Shown here: positions 56,777 through 64,000 of the stretch, one piece after another | How positions within the stretch are numbered: position 1 is the stretch's first letter | How the letters are laid out: each line of letters begins with the position of its first letter | NCBI RefSeq assembly: GCF_009923995.1 | Contig: NZ_RFSK01000009.1 | Location: forward strand, 62,001 to 126,000 | Origin: Janthinobacterium sp. | GTDB taxonomy: Bacteria > Pseudomonadota > Gammaproteobacteria > Burkholderiales > Burkholderiaceae_D | Direction: 5' to 3' | Length of the DNA: 64,000 nt | Position numbers and translations under genes: made by a program | Notes under the pieces: generated by a model | Told to the model about the DNA's origin: nothing | Seen by the model: the letters and a program-made list of their open reading frames with translations, nothing else | The model's database searches: none

Positions 56777-58165
56777 CTAGCCGACTGGTGCCAGCGGCAG
56801 CCGCACTTCCACCAGCAAGCCCACGCCGCCGTTACCTCGATGTAACTTAATCGAGCCGCCATGCTGGCGTACCACCGAGGCGACGATGGACAGGCCCAGG
56901 CCGCTGCCCGGCTGCCCCTGCTGCGGGGCGCGGAAGAAACGGTCGAAGACGCGCTCGTACAGGGCCGGCGCGATCCCCGGCCCCTGATCCGCCACGTGCA
57001 GCACCGCCTGGCCCCGTTCCGCATGCAGCGACACCGTCACGCTGCTGCCGCGCGGGCTGTACTTGATGGCGTTTTCCACCAGGTTGTCGATCAGCGAAAC
57101 GAGGCTCTCGCGCTGGCCCGGCACGCACAGCGACACGCTGGCCTGCAATTCCAGTTCGATATCGCCGCCCTGCGCCAGCCCGGACAGGGCAGCCAGCCGG
57201 TCCTGCAGCAAGACGTCCAGTACCTGCGGCTGGCGCTCGCCCGCCTCCGCCTGCACCTCGTTGCGCGTCAGCTGCAGCAGCTGCCCCACCAGGCGCGCGG
57301 CGCGATTGCCACTGTTCAAGATGCCATCCAGCAACTCCTGCTGGCGCGGATCGTGCGTCTGGCCCTGCAAGGCTTCGACATTTACGCGCATGGCCGCCAG
57401 CGGCGTGCGCAATTCATGCGTGGCATCGGCGATGAAACTGCGTTCGCGCGCCGCGCTGGCATCGACGCGCTGCAACAGCGCATTGATGTTGTCGACCAGC
57501 GCCGCCAGCTCGCCGTGCGGCGGCTTGAACGCCAGCGGGCGCAGATCCTGCGGTCCCCGCGACGCCACTTCCTGCGCCACCTTGCGCCACGGCCGCATGG
57601 CCAGGCGGATCGACAGCCAGGCGGGCAACAGCAGGAACGGCAGGCTGATCAGCAGTGGCAGCAGGTAATAGCCGCGTGAATTGATCGTAATAAAGAATTG
57701 CCAGGCCCCGCCCACCTCCAGCACCGTCACGCGCGTGCTTCCTTCGGCCAGGCTGCGGCTGCGCCAGGCCTGGCCTTTGATGTAGATCACTTCCATCTGC
57801 TCGGGACCGGCGCTGCGGATGCCGCTGGGCGCATCGGGCGACTTGTAGACCAGCTTGCCATCGCGCCAGACCAGGATGCGCGGCGCCAGTTCCGGCACCT
57901 GTCCCGTTTCAAATTCCTCGCGCAGGGCTTCATCGATGGCGCGCAGGCTTTGCGCCTGGCGCTGCGGCTGCTCAGCCAGGTTGTCAGTCACGCTGATAAT
58001 GGCGTGCAGGACGCCGCGGCTCACTGTGCTCGCTTCGCCCGTGCCCTCGAACAGCACATACGCCACGGCCAGGCTCCACAATACGCTCAGCATCAGCATC
58101 TGCGCCATCATCAGGCGGCGCACCAGCGTGGGCCGGCGCAGCATGGCCCAGAAACGCCCCATCAT
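56777..58165 (-). CDS. QseC/TctE-type sensor histidine kinase
   Basis: A 462-residue inner-membrane kinase with two transmembrane helices (about residues 19-41 and 168-190) enclosing a periplasmic sensor of roughly 125 residues. HAMP-like linker, then HisKA with His250 in DATHELRTPLAAM, N box NLVENAIKYSP, and G boxes VADQGPGIAP and GSGLGLSIVASVV. The start overlaps the regulator stop (ATGA), so both are co-translated. The pair is divergent from a MipA/OmpV porin gene, a common arrangement in which the system controls the porin. Signal unknown. Confidence 0.92.
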   Translation of the reverse strand: MMGRFWAMLRRPTLVRRLMMAQMLMLSVLWSLAVAYVLFEGTGEASTVSRGVLHAIISVTDNLAEQPQRQAQSLRAIDEALREEFETGQVPELAPRILVWRDGKLVYKSPDAPSGIRSAGPEQMEVIYIKGQAWRSRSLAEGSTRVTVLEVGGAWQFFITINSRGYYLLPLLISLPFLLLPAWLSIRLAMRPWRKVAQEVASRGPQDLRPLAFKPPHGELAALVDNINALLQRVDASAARERSFIADATHELRTPLAAMRVNVEALQGQTHDPRQQELLDGILNSGNRAARLVGQLLQLTRNEVQAEAGERQPQVLDVLLQDRLAALSGLAQGGDIELELQASVSLCVPGQRESLVSLIDNLVENAIKYSPRGSSVTVSLHAERGQAVLHVADQGPGIAPALYERVFDRFFRAPQQGQPGSGLGLSIVASVVRQHGGSIKLHRGNGGVGLLVEVRLPLAPVG

Positions 58166-58848
58166 GCGCCAGGTCCCGGCTGGGCAGACGCCTCGCCCTG
58201 CTGGTCGATCACGTAGCCGACGCCGCGCACGGTGCGGATATAGCCTTCGCCTATCTTGCGGCGCAAATTGCCCATGTGTACGTCCAAGGTATTGCTGGCA
58301 TTGGCCAGGCCGCCAGGCAGGATATGCTCTTCCAGCACGCGGCGCGTGATGACCCGGTTGGCGCGCATCAGCAGGGTTTTCAGCAAGGCATATTCGCTGG
58401 CCGTCAGTTCCACGGGCCGGCCGTGCACGCTGACCCGGCGCGTAGGCACCTGCAGCAGCAGGCCGCGCAGCTCGATGGTGTCGCCATCGAAGCCGTAGCT
58501 GCGGCGCGCCAGGGCACGCACGCGCGAGAGCAGCTCGGCCAGCACGAACGGTTTCACCAGATAGTCATCGGCGCCGCCATCGAGGCCCCGCAGGCGCTGT
58601 TCCAGCGTATCGCGGGCGCTGAGGATGAGCACGGGCAGGCGCGCCGCGCGCAAGCGGGCCAGCAGGTCGAGGCCGTCGCCATCGGGCAGGCCCAGGTCCA
58701 GCAGCACCAGCTCGCAACTGTCGTGCTCGATGCTGCGCGCCGCATCTTCCAGGCTGCGCACCCAGACCACCTGCATGCCCTGGTCGCGCAGGGCGATGCG
58801 CACGCCATTGCCCAGGTCCATATCGTCTTCTATCAGCAGTATTTTCAT
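58162..58848 (-). CDS. OmpR/QseB-type response regulator
   Basis: A 228-residue transcription factor. The receiver has Asp51 in LVLLDLGLPDGDG and Lys100 in DYLVKPF; the winged-helix DNA-binding domain covers about residues 128-220 with LTASEYALLKTLL, LEEHILPGG and the end IRTVRGVGYVI. It is translated together with the downstream kinase. The true start is ATG at 58848 (MKILLIEDDMDLGNG); the long upstream open frame to 60045 is not coding. It is divergent from mipA-like 59005-59826 with a 156-bp shared control region. Confidence 0.93.
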   Translation of the reverse strand: MKILLIEDDMDLGNGVRIALRDQGMQVVWVRSLEDAARSIEHDSCELVLLDLGLPDGDGLDLLARLRAARLPVLILSARDTLEQRLRGLDGGADDYLVKPFVLAELLSRVRALARRSYGFDGDTIELRGLLLQVPTRRVSVHGRPVELTASEYALLKTLLMRANRVITRRVLEEHILPGGLANASNTLDVHMGNLRRKIGEGYIRTVRGVGYVIDQQGEASAQPGPGA

Positions 58849-59004
58849 GCCTACTATTAAACCACCGCAAGCTGAAGAATGGGTAAAGACGGCTTCTTCA
58901 TGCAATCTTAATAAAAGGCTCATTTTTCCTTCATGGCACAGGCCGATACTGTCGGCAGTCAATCGAGCCACTCCGGACTCGGTTCTCCACCTGACGGAAA
59001 AGCC

Positions 59005-59826
59005 ATGCACACACCCACAACCCTGCTGACCTCGCTGGCCCTCGCCTGCGGCCTGACTCTCAACCCGCTGGCCGCCGCAGCTGCCGAACCCGCCTCGGGC
59101 AACGTTTTCACCATCGGCGGCGGCGTCGCCGCCATTTCCAGCTATTCCGGCTCCGACAAGCTGTCCGCCTCGCCGCTGATCATTGCCGACTATGCCATGG
59201 CCAACGGCCTGTTCATCAGCACCTCGCGCGGCATCGGCTACGGCGGCCAGGCCGGCCCCTTCAGCTACAGCGCGGCCCTGGGCTACCGCGGCAACCGCGA
59301 AGACCACAAGCGCAAGGGCATCAACGGCTGGGGCGGCAGCGATTTCCTGAAGGGCATGGGCGAAGTCAAGGGCAATGCCAGCGCCCTGCTGAGCGCCGGC
59401 TATGCGCCCCTGCCCGGCCTGTCGCTGAGCGTCACCAGCGACATTCCCCTGTCGAACCGCGAAAATGGCGCGAACGTGCATTTCGGCGCCAGCGGCCAGA
59501 TCTACGGCCGGGCTGATGCGCGGGGCATGCAGCAGGACAGCGTGTCCATCGGCGGCCAGCTGGGCTGGGGCGAGCGCAAATACGTGCAGACCATGTATGG
59601 CGTGACGGCGCAGCAGGCGGCAAATACCTCGTTCAAGCAATACACGCCGAAGGGCGGCTTCTACGAAGCCCAGGCTACCGTGAACTGGGAACACCGCATC
59701 GACGCCAACTGGGCCGTCAACACCCTCGTCGGCGTCGAGCGCCGCATAGGCGACGCGGCCAAGAGCCCCATCGTGCAACGCAAGACGGCCCCGATCGGTG
59801 CGGTGTACGTCACTTACCGCTATTAA
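59005..59826 (+). CDS. MipA/OmpV-family outer-membrane protein
   Basis: A 273-residue outer-membrane protein with a signal peptide (MHTPTTLLTSLALACGLTLNPLAAAAAEP). The mature part is beta-strand-rich with YSGSDKLSASPLIIADYAMANGLFIST, LGYRGNREDHKRKGINGWGG and a terminal AVYVTYRY, the pattern of MipA/OmpV barrels. Members have roles in envelope or murein metabolism or as receptors. Divergent from a QseBC-like two-component system, which likely regulates it. ATG 59005 begins the signal peptide; an in-frame ATG at 58933 adds 24 residues that look non-coding. Confidence 0.89.
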   Translation: MHTPTTLLTSLALACGLTLNPLAAAAAEPASGNVFTIGGGVAAISSYSGSDKLSASPLIIADYAMANGLFISTSRGIGYGGQAGPFSYSAALGYRGNREDHKRKGINGWGGSDFLKGMGEVKGNASALLSAGYAPLPGLSLSVTSDIPLSNRENGANVHFGASGQIYGRADARGMQQDSVSIGGQLGWGERKYVQTMYGVTAQQAANTSFKQYTPKGGFYEAQATVNWEHRIDANWAVNTLVGVERRIGDAAKSPIVQRKTAPIGAVYVTYRY

Positions 59827-59929
59827 AGACAGGCCGGCATAAGGGAAACCCGTACGCTGTTTCGCGAATTTACACGGACAACCGGCGTAGATAAGATGGC
59901 ACGGTTTCCCTCCCCTGACCAGCACGCCC

Positions 59930-60460
59930 ATGCATGCATCGCGCCCTGCCCCGCAACGCCACCGCGCCCCAGACAGCGCCGCGGTCGCCTGCAGCCAGGA
60001 TACCTTGTTGCTGTTGCTGCCCGTCAAGCACGCCAGCGACATCATCTACGGTGCCCGCTACGCCAAACGCTTGCAGGAATGGGGCATCAAGGTGGGCGTT
60101 CGCCTGCTGCACGTGACGCCCGCACCGCTCCAGCCCGCGGACGGCGTGCCGCAGCAGAGCGCTGGCGACGGCGATACGCTGGACCCGGCAACGCAGCAGA
60201 TGATGCACGAGGCAGGTCTGTACCTGAGCCGCTCGCATATTGCCTTCAGCACCCACATTTTCGCTGGCGAACTGCTCTTCACGATACTCGACACGGCTGA
60301 ATTGCTGGGTTGCCATGAAATCGTCCTGCCGGCCCTCAAGCACAGCCCGTGGCAGCGCCGCTTTTCCGGCACCCTGGCGCGCAAGCTGGCGCGTGCCACG
60401 CGCTGCGCCACCGTGTTGCTGGCCGACACGGACGGCATGAGCGGGCCGCCGCCAGCCTGA
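59930..60460 (+). CDS. Universal-stress-protein-like protein
   Basis: A 176-residue protein with the general alpha/beta plan of universal stress proteins: an early hydrophobic strand (DTLLLLLPVKHASDIIYGARYAKRLQEWG), the strand VGVRLLHVTPAP, and the later AELLGCHEIVLPALKHSPWQRRFSGTLARKLARATRCATVLLAD, which occupies the place of the G-rich nucleotide loop in UspA. The canonical GxxGxxxxxxGS nucleotide motif is not clear, so it is a degenerate member if it belongs. The start is uncertain; the first 20 residues are low in structure. A VirK/YbjX gene follows 64 bp away. Confidence 0.6.
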   Translation: MHASRPAPQRHRAPDSAAVACSQDTLLLLLPVKHASDIIYGARYAKRLQEWGIKVGVRLLHVTPAPLQPADGVPQQSAGDGDTLDPATQQMMHEAGLYLSRSHIAFSTHIFAGELLFTILDTAELLGCHEIVLPALKHSPWQRRFSGTLARKLARATRCATVLLADTDGMSGPPPA

Positions 60461-60524
60461 GCCATTACCGCCTGCATCCGATGCCGGCCCTCCCCTCATC
60501 CTCACTCACCTTGGAAAGTGCCTG

Positions 60525-61520
60525 ATGACACAAGCAATTACCCTGCATGCTGGCCTCACCAACATGTCCCCCGGTTTCTCCCGCGTGCGTGAGCTGCTCA
60601 AGCTGCAGTTGCGGGCACGCCTGCAGCAGCGGCAGACGCGTATCTGGCTGCAACTGCTCAATTCCCATCCCGTTTTTGCGGATCTGCTGCAAGCGTATCC
60701 CCGCCTGATGCACAAGATCTATCGCCACTACCTGAGCAAAAACCTGTCTTGCCAACAGCGCGTCACCTTGCTGGTCGAACACTATCATTTCATCCTGCAG
60801 CAAGGCTGGGGCAAGCTGATGGCCCAGGCTGCCCATGCGCCAGTACGGCTGGGGACGGTAGCGGGAAAATCGGGCGCGCCCTACCATCTGCAGCTGTGCT
60901 CGCTGCAACCGATGGACCGCGAAGGCGAGATGGTCCTGCAACTAGCGCACGGCAATGACGTGATCTATTCCGTGGCCTTCACCTTCTTCGGTTCCCGCGC
61001 CCGCGCCAGCATGGGCGTGGGCATCGGCTGCCTCCAGGGTCCGCGGGGCGCGGAAGGCTTGCGCCGCGTGCGCGACGCCACGCGCGACCTGCATGGCATG
61101 CGTCCCAAGGCCCTGATGGTGCGCCTCGTGCGCCAGCTGGGGCATGAGCATGGCTGCCGCAACATGATGCTGGTAGGCAACGCCAACCGTACCGTGCACC
61201 ATTCCGCCAAGAAAGGCCGTTTGTTCGCCGATTACAATACCCTTTGGCAAGAACTGGGGGCGCAGGCACGCCCGGATGGCGATTTTGATTTGCCATGCGA
61301 AAACCTGCCCTTGCCCGCCATGGAAGACATTCCCTCGAAAAAACGCTCGGAAGCGCGCAAGCGCCATGAACTGACGCTGGCGATGATCAGCAGCCTGCGT
61401 AGCGGCCTCGACGCCCATCGCAACCCGGCCCAGGTCGCCATGGCCAACGCCACGCCAGCCGCCAACGATCTGCACCAGTCGTCCGATCTCGACGACGACT
61501 ACGCTTCCGCCATCGCCTGA
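60525..61520 (+). CDS. VirK/YbjX-family (DUF535) protein
   Basis: A 331-residue cytosolic protein of the VirK/YbjX family (DUF535). Recognisable parts are YPRLMHKIYRHYLSKNLSCQQRVTLLVEHYHFI near the start, ASMGVGIGCLQGPRGAEGLRRVRDATRDLHGMRPK in the middle and MLVGNANRTVHHSAKKGRLFADYNTLW. VirK was linked to surface presentation and virulence in Shigella, and YbjX to resistance to antimicrobial peptides; the biochemical activity is unknown. The C terminus after about residue 275 is charged and variable. It follows the stress-like gene on the same strand. Confidence 0.85.
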   Translation: MTQAITLHAGLTNMSPGFSRVRELLKLQLRARLQQRQTRIWLQLLNSHPVFADLLQAYPRLMHKIYRHYLSKNLSCQQRVTLLVEHYHFILQQGWGKLMAQAAHAPVRLGTVAGKSGAPYHLQLCSLQPMDREGEMVLQLAHGNDVIYSVAFTFFGSRARASMGVGIGCLQGPRGAEGLRRVRDATRDLHGMRPKALMVRLVRQLGHEHGCRNMMLVGNANRTVHHSAKKGRLFADYNTLWQELGAQARPDGDFDLPCENLPLPAMEDIPSKKRSEARKRHELTLAMISSLRSGLDAHRNPAQVAMANATPAANDLHQSSDLDDDYASAIA

Positions 61521-61702
61521 CTTTCCCCGGCAAGCATACGACGCCCCGCCCCCGCGTCATCGCCAGCCACCACTTCCGCACCGCCCCGGTTCCCTCTGCA
61601 GCACACGCCTGAAACCCGCCCGTCCCACAATCCTGTTACGCTAGCGCTATCGGAAGGCACTTCCCGTGCGCCGGTTCCCCCAACGCTTACTAGGAGGCAT
61701 TC

Positions 61703-61933
61703 ATGCGTGTAGATATCTACCGCCGGGCCGAGCACGACGGCATTTTTTCCTACCTCGCCGTGCCGGAAGGAAAGCTCATTCCGGAAGAAGTGACCAATAC
61801 CGACTGGCAACTCGAAGTGCGCGCCAGTGAAGTGGCCGACGATGCCGAGATCTTGCCCGACTACCATATCGAACAGCCGCACCAGCAGATCGCCGCCAAG
61901 GGTTATGCGATCACGGGCCTGAAAGACATGTAA
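61703..61933 (+). CDS. Small DUF6139-like protein
   Basis: A 76-residue acidic protein starting MRVDIYRRAEHDGIFSYLAV and ending KGYAITGLKDM. The start has an excellent AGGAGG. The pattern (MRVDIYRR, LAVPEGKxIPEE, TNTDW, KGYAIT) matches what I recall of the DUF6139 family common in Burkholderiales; I could not verify this. It is followed by a perfect-stem terminator and faces dnaE on the other strand. Function unknown. Confidence 0.72.
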   Translation: MRVDIYRRAEHDGIFSYLAVPEGKLIPEEVTNTDWQLEVRASEVADDAEILPDYHIEQPHQQIAAKGYAITGLKDM

Positions 61934-61939
61934 ACGAAA

Positions 61940-61975
61940 AAAGCCAAACCAGCATGTCTGCGGTTTGGCTTTGTT
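61940..61975. terminator. Bidirectional terminator between DUF6139-like gene and dnaE
   Basis: AAAGCCAAACC (61940-61950) and GGTTTGGCTTT (61962-61972) form a perfect 11-bp stem. The flanks are A-rich on the left (T run on the minus strand, ending dnaE) and TTTGTT on the right (weaker on the plus strand). It serves both convergent genes. Confidence 0.85.
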
Positions 61976-61996
61976 ACATGCGCCGGGCGGTACCGG

Positions 61997-64000
61997 TCAG
62001 TATTCGACCGCCACCTCTTGCGCGCCCAGCACCTGCTCGAGTGCCGTCTGCAATTCATCCGATGGCGCTACCCGCCACGCGTCGCCAAACTGCAGCACGC
62101 AGCTGACGCCCTGCGGGCTGACCTTGGCGGCGATCGGCAAGCCATCCTCGGCCCGGTGCGGCATGATGACATCGCTGATGCGTTTCATGTCCAGCGTCGT
62201 GGGCAGGGTCAGGCCCAACTGGCGGCCATACTGCACCCGCGCGGCGATGATGTCGAAAGCGCTCTCGGCCGTGATGCGCAGGCCGCCGGAAAAACGGTCT
62301 TCCGACACCTTGCCGACGACGGCGAGGAATTCATCTTCCTTGAAGATTTTCTTGTTGGCATCAAACAATTCGCCATACACCGTCACTTCCACCGTGCCGC
62401 TCTTGTCGTCCAGGGTGACGATCAGGATCTTGCCGCGCTGCGTCATCTGCGTGCGCAAGCCCGTGATGACGCCCGCCATCATGCGCGGTTCACGCGACGG
62501 CGACAGTTCCGACAGTTTCGTACGGGCAAAACGGCGCGCCTCGGGCGCATACGAATCGAACAGGTGGCCGGACAGGTAGAAGCCCAGCGCGATCTTTTCT
62601 TCCGTCAAGCGCTGTTTGTCCGTCCATACGGGCACCTTGACGTACTCGGGCGGCGCCACCATGTCGCTGTCGTCGCCGCCGAACAGGCTCACCTGATTCG
62701 CCGCCTTGGCCGCCTGGTCGGCGCATTCCATGGCGAAGGCCACGGACGCGAGCAGGATGGCGCGATCGACCTTCAGGCAGTCGAAGGCGCCGCTGCGGAT
62801 CAGGGATTCGATGGTGCGGCGGTTGATTTGCTTTTTATCAACACGCTTGCAGAAATCGAACAGGCTGGTAAACGGCCCGCCCGCCTCGCGCGCGGCGATG
62901 ATGGCTTCGATGGCGTTCTGACCCGACCCCTTCACGGCGCCCAGGCCATAGCGGATCTGCGTGACTTTCTTGCCGCTCACGGATGGCGCCGCGCCGCTCG
63001 GCGTGAAGCGGTAATCGGATTCGTTGATGTCCGGCGGCAACAAGGTCAGCTTGCAGATTTCCAGCGAGTCTTCCACCAGGATCTTGATCTTGTCCGTGTC
63101 GTCCATGGCCAGCGACAAGTTGGCGGCCATGAAGGCGGCCGTGTGGTGCGCTTTTAAATAGGCCGTGTGATACGACAGCAGGGCGTAGGCGGCGGCGTGC
63201 GATTTATTAAAACCGTAGCCGGCGAACTTTTCCATCAAGTCGAAGATCTCGTCGGCCTTTTCCGCCGTCAAGCCATCCTTTGCCGCACCGGCGCGGAAGA
63301 TCTCGCGGTGCTCCGCCATCTCTTCGGCCTTCTTTTTACCCATGGCGCGGCGCAGCATGTCGGCGCCGCCCAGCGAATAGCCGCCGACGATCTGCGCCAT
63401 CTGCATCACCTGCTCCTGGTACACCATGATGCCGTAGGTTTCGGACAGAATCGATTCCGTGCGCGGATCGGGATAGTCGAAGCGTTCGCCGTGCTTGCGC
63501 TTGCAGAAGTCGGGAATCAGGTCCATCGGGCCCGGACGGTACAGCGCCACCAGCGCGATAATGTCTTCGAAGCGGTCGGGACGCGCGTCTTTCAGCATGC
63601 CCTGCATGCCGCGCGACTCCAGCTGGAACACGGCCACGGTCTTGGCCTTGGTCAGCAGGTCGTAGGACGGCTTGTCGTTCAGCGGCAAGGTCGCCAGGTC
63701 GAAATTGGCTTGCGCAGGATCAAGCTGCTTGATGTAGCGCACGGCGCGGTCGAGAATCGTCAGCGTGGTCAAGCCCAAAAAGTCGAACTTCACGAGGCCG
63801 ACGGCTTCCACGTCATCCTTGTCGTACTGCGACACGACGCCCGAATCGCCGCCCTGCGTGTACAGCGGGCAGAAATCCGTCAGCTTGCCCGGGGCGATCA
63901 GGACGCCCCCCGCGTGCATGCCGATATTGCGCGTGATGCCTTCGACCTGCTGCGCCAGGTCGAGCAGCTGCTTGACCTCTTCCTCGTTTTCCAGGCGCTC
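61997..64000 (-). CDS. dnaE: DNA polymerase III alpha subunit, C-terminal part (cut by window edge)
   Basis: The replicative polymerase subunit. The frame runs without interruption to the right edge: the last 27 codons before 63919 read RLENEEEVKQLLDLAQQ, then EGITRNIG, directly followed by MHAGGVLIAPGKLTDFCPLY, so 667 codons plus stop lie in the window. Visible parts include FDFLGLTTLTILD, the polymerase-fingers segment FEDIIALVALYRPGPM, YQEQVMQMAQIVGGYSLGGADMLRRAMGKK, the FNKSHAAAYALLSY box, and the OB-fold and tail. The PHP and early palm portions lie beyond the window. The ATG at 63919 is internal, not the start. Confidence 0.96.
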   Translation of the reverse strand, partial: ERLENEEEVKQLLDLAQQVEGITRNIGMHAGGVLIAPGKLTDFCPLYTQGGDSGVVSQYDKDDVEAVGLVKFDFLGLTTLTILDRAVRYIKQLDPAQANFDLATLPLNDKPSYDLLTKAKTVAVFQLESRGMQGMLKDARPDRFEDIIALVALYRPGPMDLIPDFCKRKHGERFDYPDPRTESILSETYGIMVYQEQVMQMAQIVGGYSLGGADMLRRAMGKKKAEEMAEHREIFRAGAAKDGLTAEKADEIFDLMEKFAGYGFNKSHAAAYALLSYHTAYLKAHHTAAFMAANLSLAMDDTDKIKILVEDSLEICKLTLLPPDINESDYRFTPSGAAPSVSGKKVTQIRYGLGAVKGSGQNAIEAIIAAREAGGPFTSLFDFCKRVDKKQINRRTIESLIRSGAFDCLKVDRAILLASVAFAMECADQAAKAANQVSLFGGDDSDMVAPPEYVKVPVWTDKQRLTEEKIALGFYLSGHLFDSYAPEARRFARTKLSELSPSREPRMMAGVITGLRTQMTQRGKILIVTLDDKSGTVEVTVYGELFDANKKIFKEDEFLAVVGKVSEDRFSGGLRITAESAFDIIAARVQYGRQLGLTLPTTLDMKRISDVIMPHRAEDGLPIAAKVSPQGVSCVLQFGDAWRVAPSDELQTALEQVLGAQEVAVEY

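Noticed and set aside
59842-59911. AGGGAAACC ... GGTTTCCCT inverted repeat after the MipA-like gene
   Set aside because: Only 9 bp with a 52-nt loop and no T run; not enough to call a terminator or operator.
58849-60045. Upstream extension of the OmpR-type regulator frame
   Set aside because: The true receiver domain begins at MKILLIEDD (58848); the extension is antisense to the MipA-like gene and carries no signal.

Overview
The window is a high-GC chromosomal segment of a betaproteobacterium. Protein content, the tRNA-Thr(CGU), the yebC-purD-hemF-nadD-rsfS-rlmH-maf-rng gene order and recurring intergenic GGGGTC-type palindromes fit Oxalobacteraceae (Janthinobacterium, Massilia or Duganella type). 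This assignment rests on recognising families, not on a database search. No prophage, insertion sequence, integron or CRISPR array was seen. The sequence is cut inside a LysR regulator at the left edge and inside dnaE at the right edge.

Region 1 (1-9.1 kb): a divergent lysR/aldo-keto reductase pair with a 14-bp tandem-repeat operator region; an OhrR-type peroxide sensor; an operon-like M1 metallopeptidase, DUF6702-like protein and TonB-dependent receptor; a 2OG-Fe dioxygenase; and a receiver-histidine kinase protein. Region 2 (9.1-23 kb): a candidate small RNA with its own promoter and terminator; a TetR-controlled RND tripartite efflux operon; a lipoprotein; a TPR membrane protein; a second tripartite exporter (MFS-HlyD-outer membrane lipoprotein) on the minus strand; and an XRE regulator anchored by four membrane helices. 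Region 3 (23-26.6 kb): a stress block of katE, a 24-residue membrane peptide and a YqjD/ElaB-like protein, then tRNA-Thr.

Region 4 (26.7-36.5 kb): fbp, pepN, a DUF4136-like lipoprotein, a 39-residue membrane peptide coupled to a quinone reductase, mgsA, an EamA transporter and a large PhoD-type phosphatase. Region 5 (36.6-45.5 kb): the housekeeping cluster yebC-purD-[methyltransferase]-hemF-nadD-rsfS-rlmH-maf-rng. Region 6 (45.5-54.5 kb): AraC and LysE genes, an unidentified protein, a LacI regulator divergent from a malic enzyme with two near-identical operators, then an envelope cluster (O-antigen ligase-like protein, MsbA, family 9 glycosyltransferase).

Region 7 (54.5-64 kb): a FixJ-like regulator with a MASE1 kinase, a QseBC-like pair divergent from a MipA/OmpV porin, a universal-stress-like protein, a VirK/YbjX protein, a small DUF6139-like protein, and the 3' part of dnaE. 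The most interesting unexplained items are the candidate sRNA at 9178-9244, the two tiny membrane proteins, the ~102-bp palindrome between yebC and purD, and the LacI operator lying inside the malic-enzyme promoter spacer.
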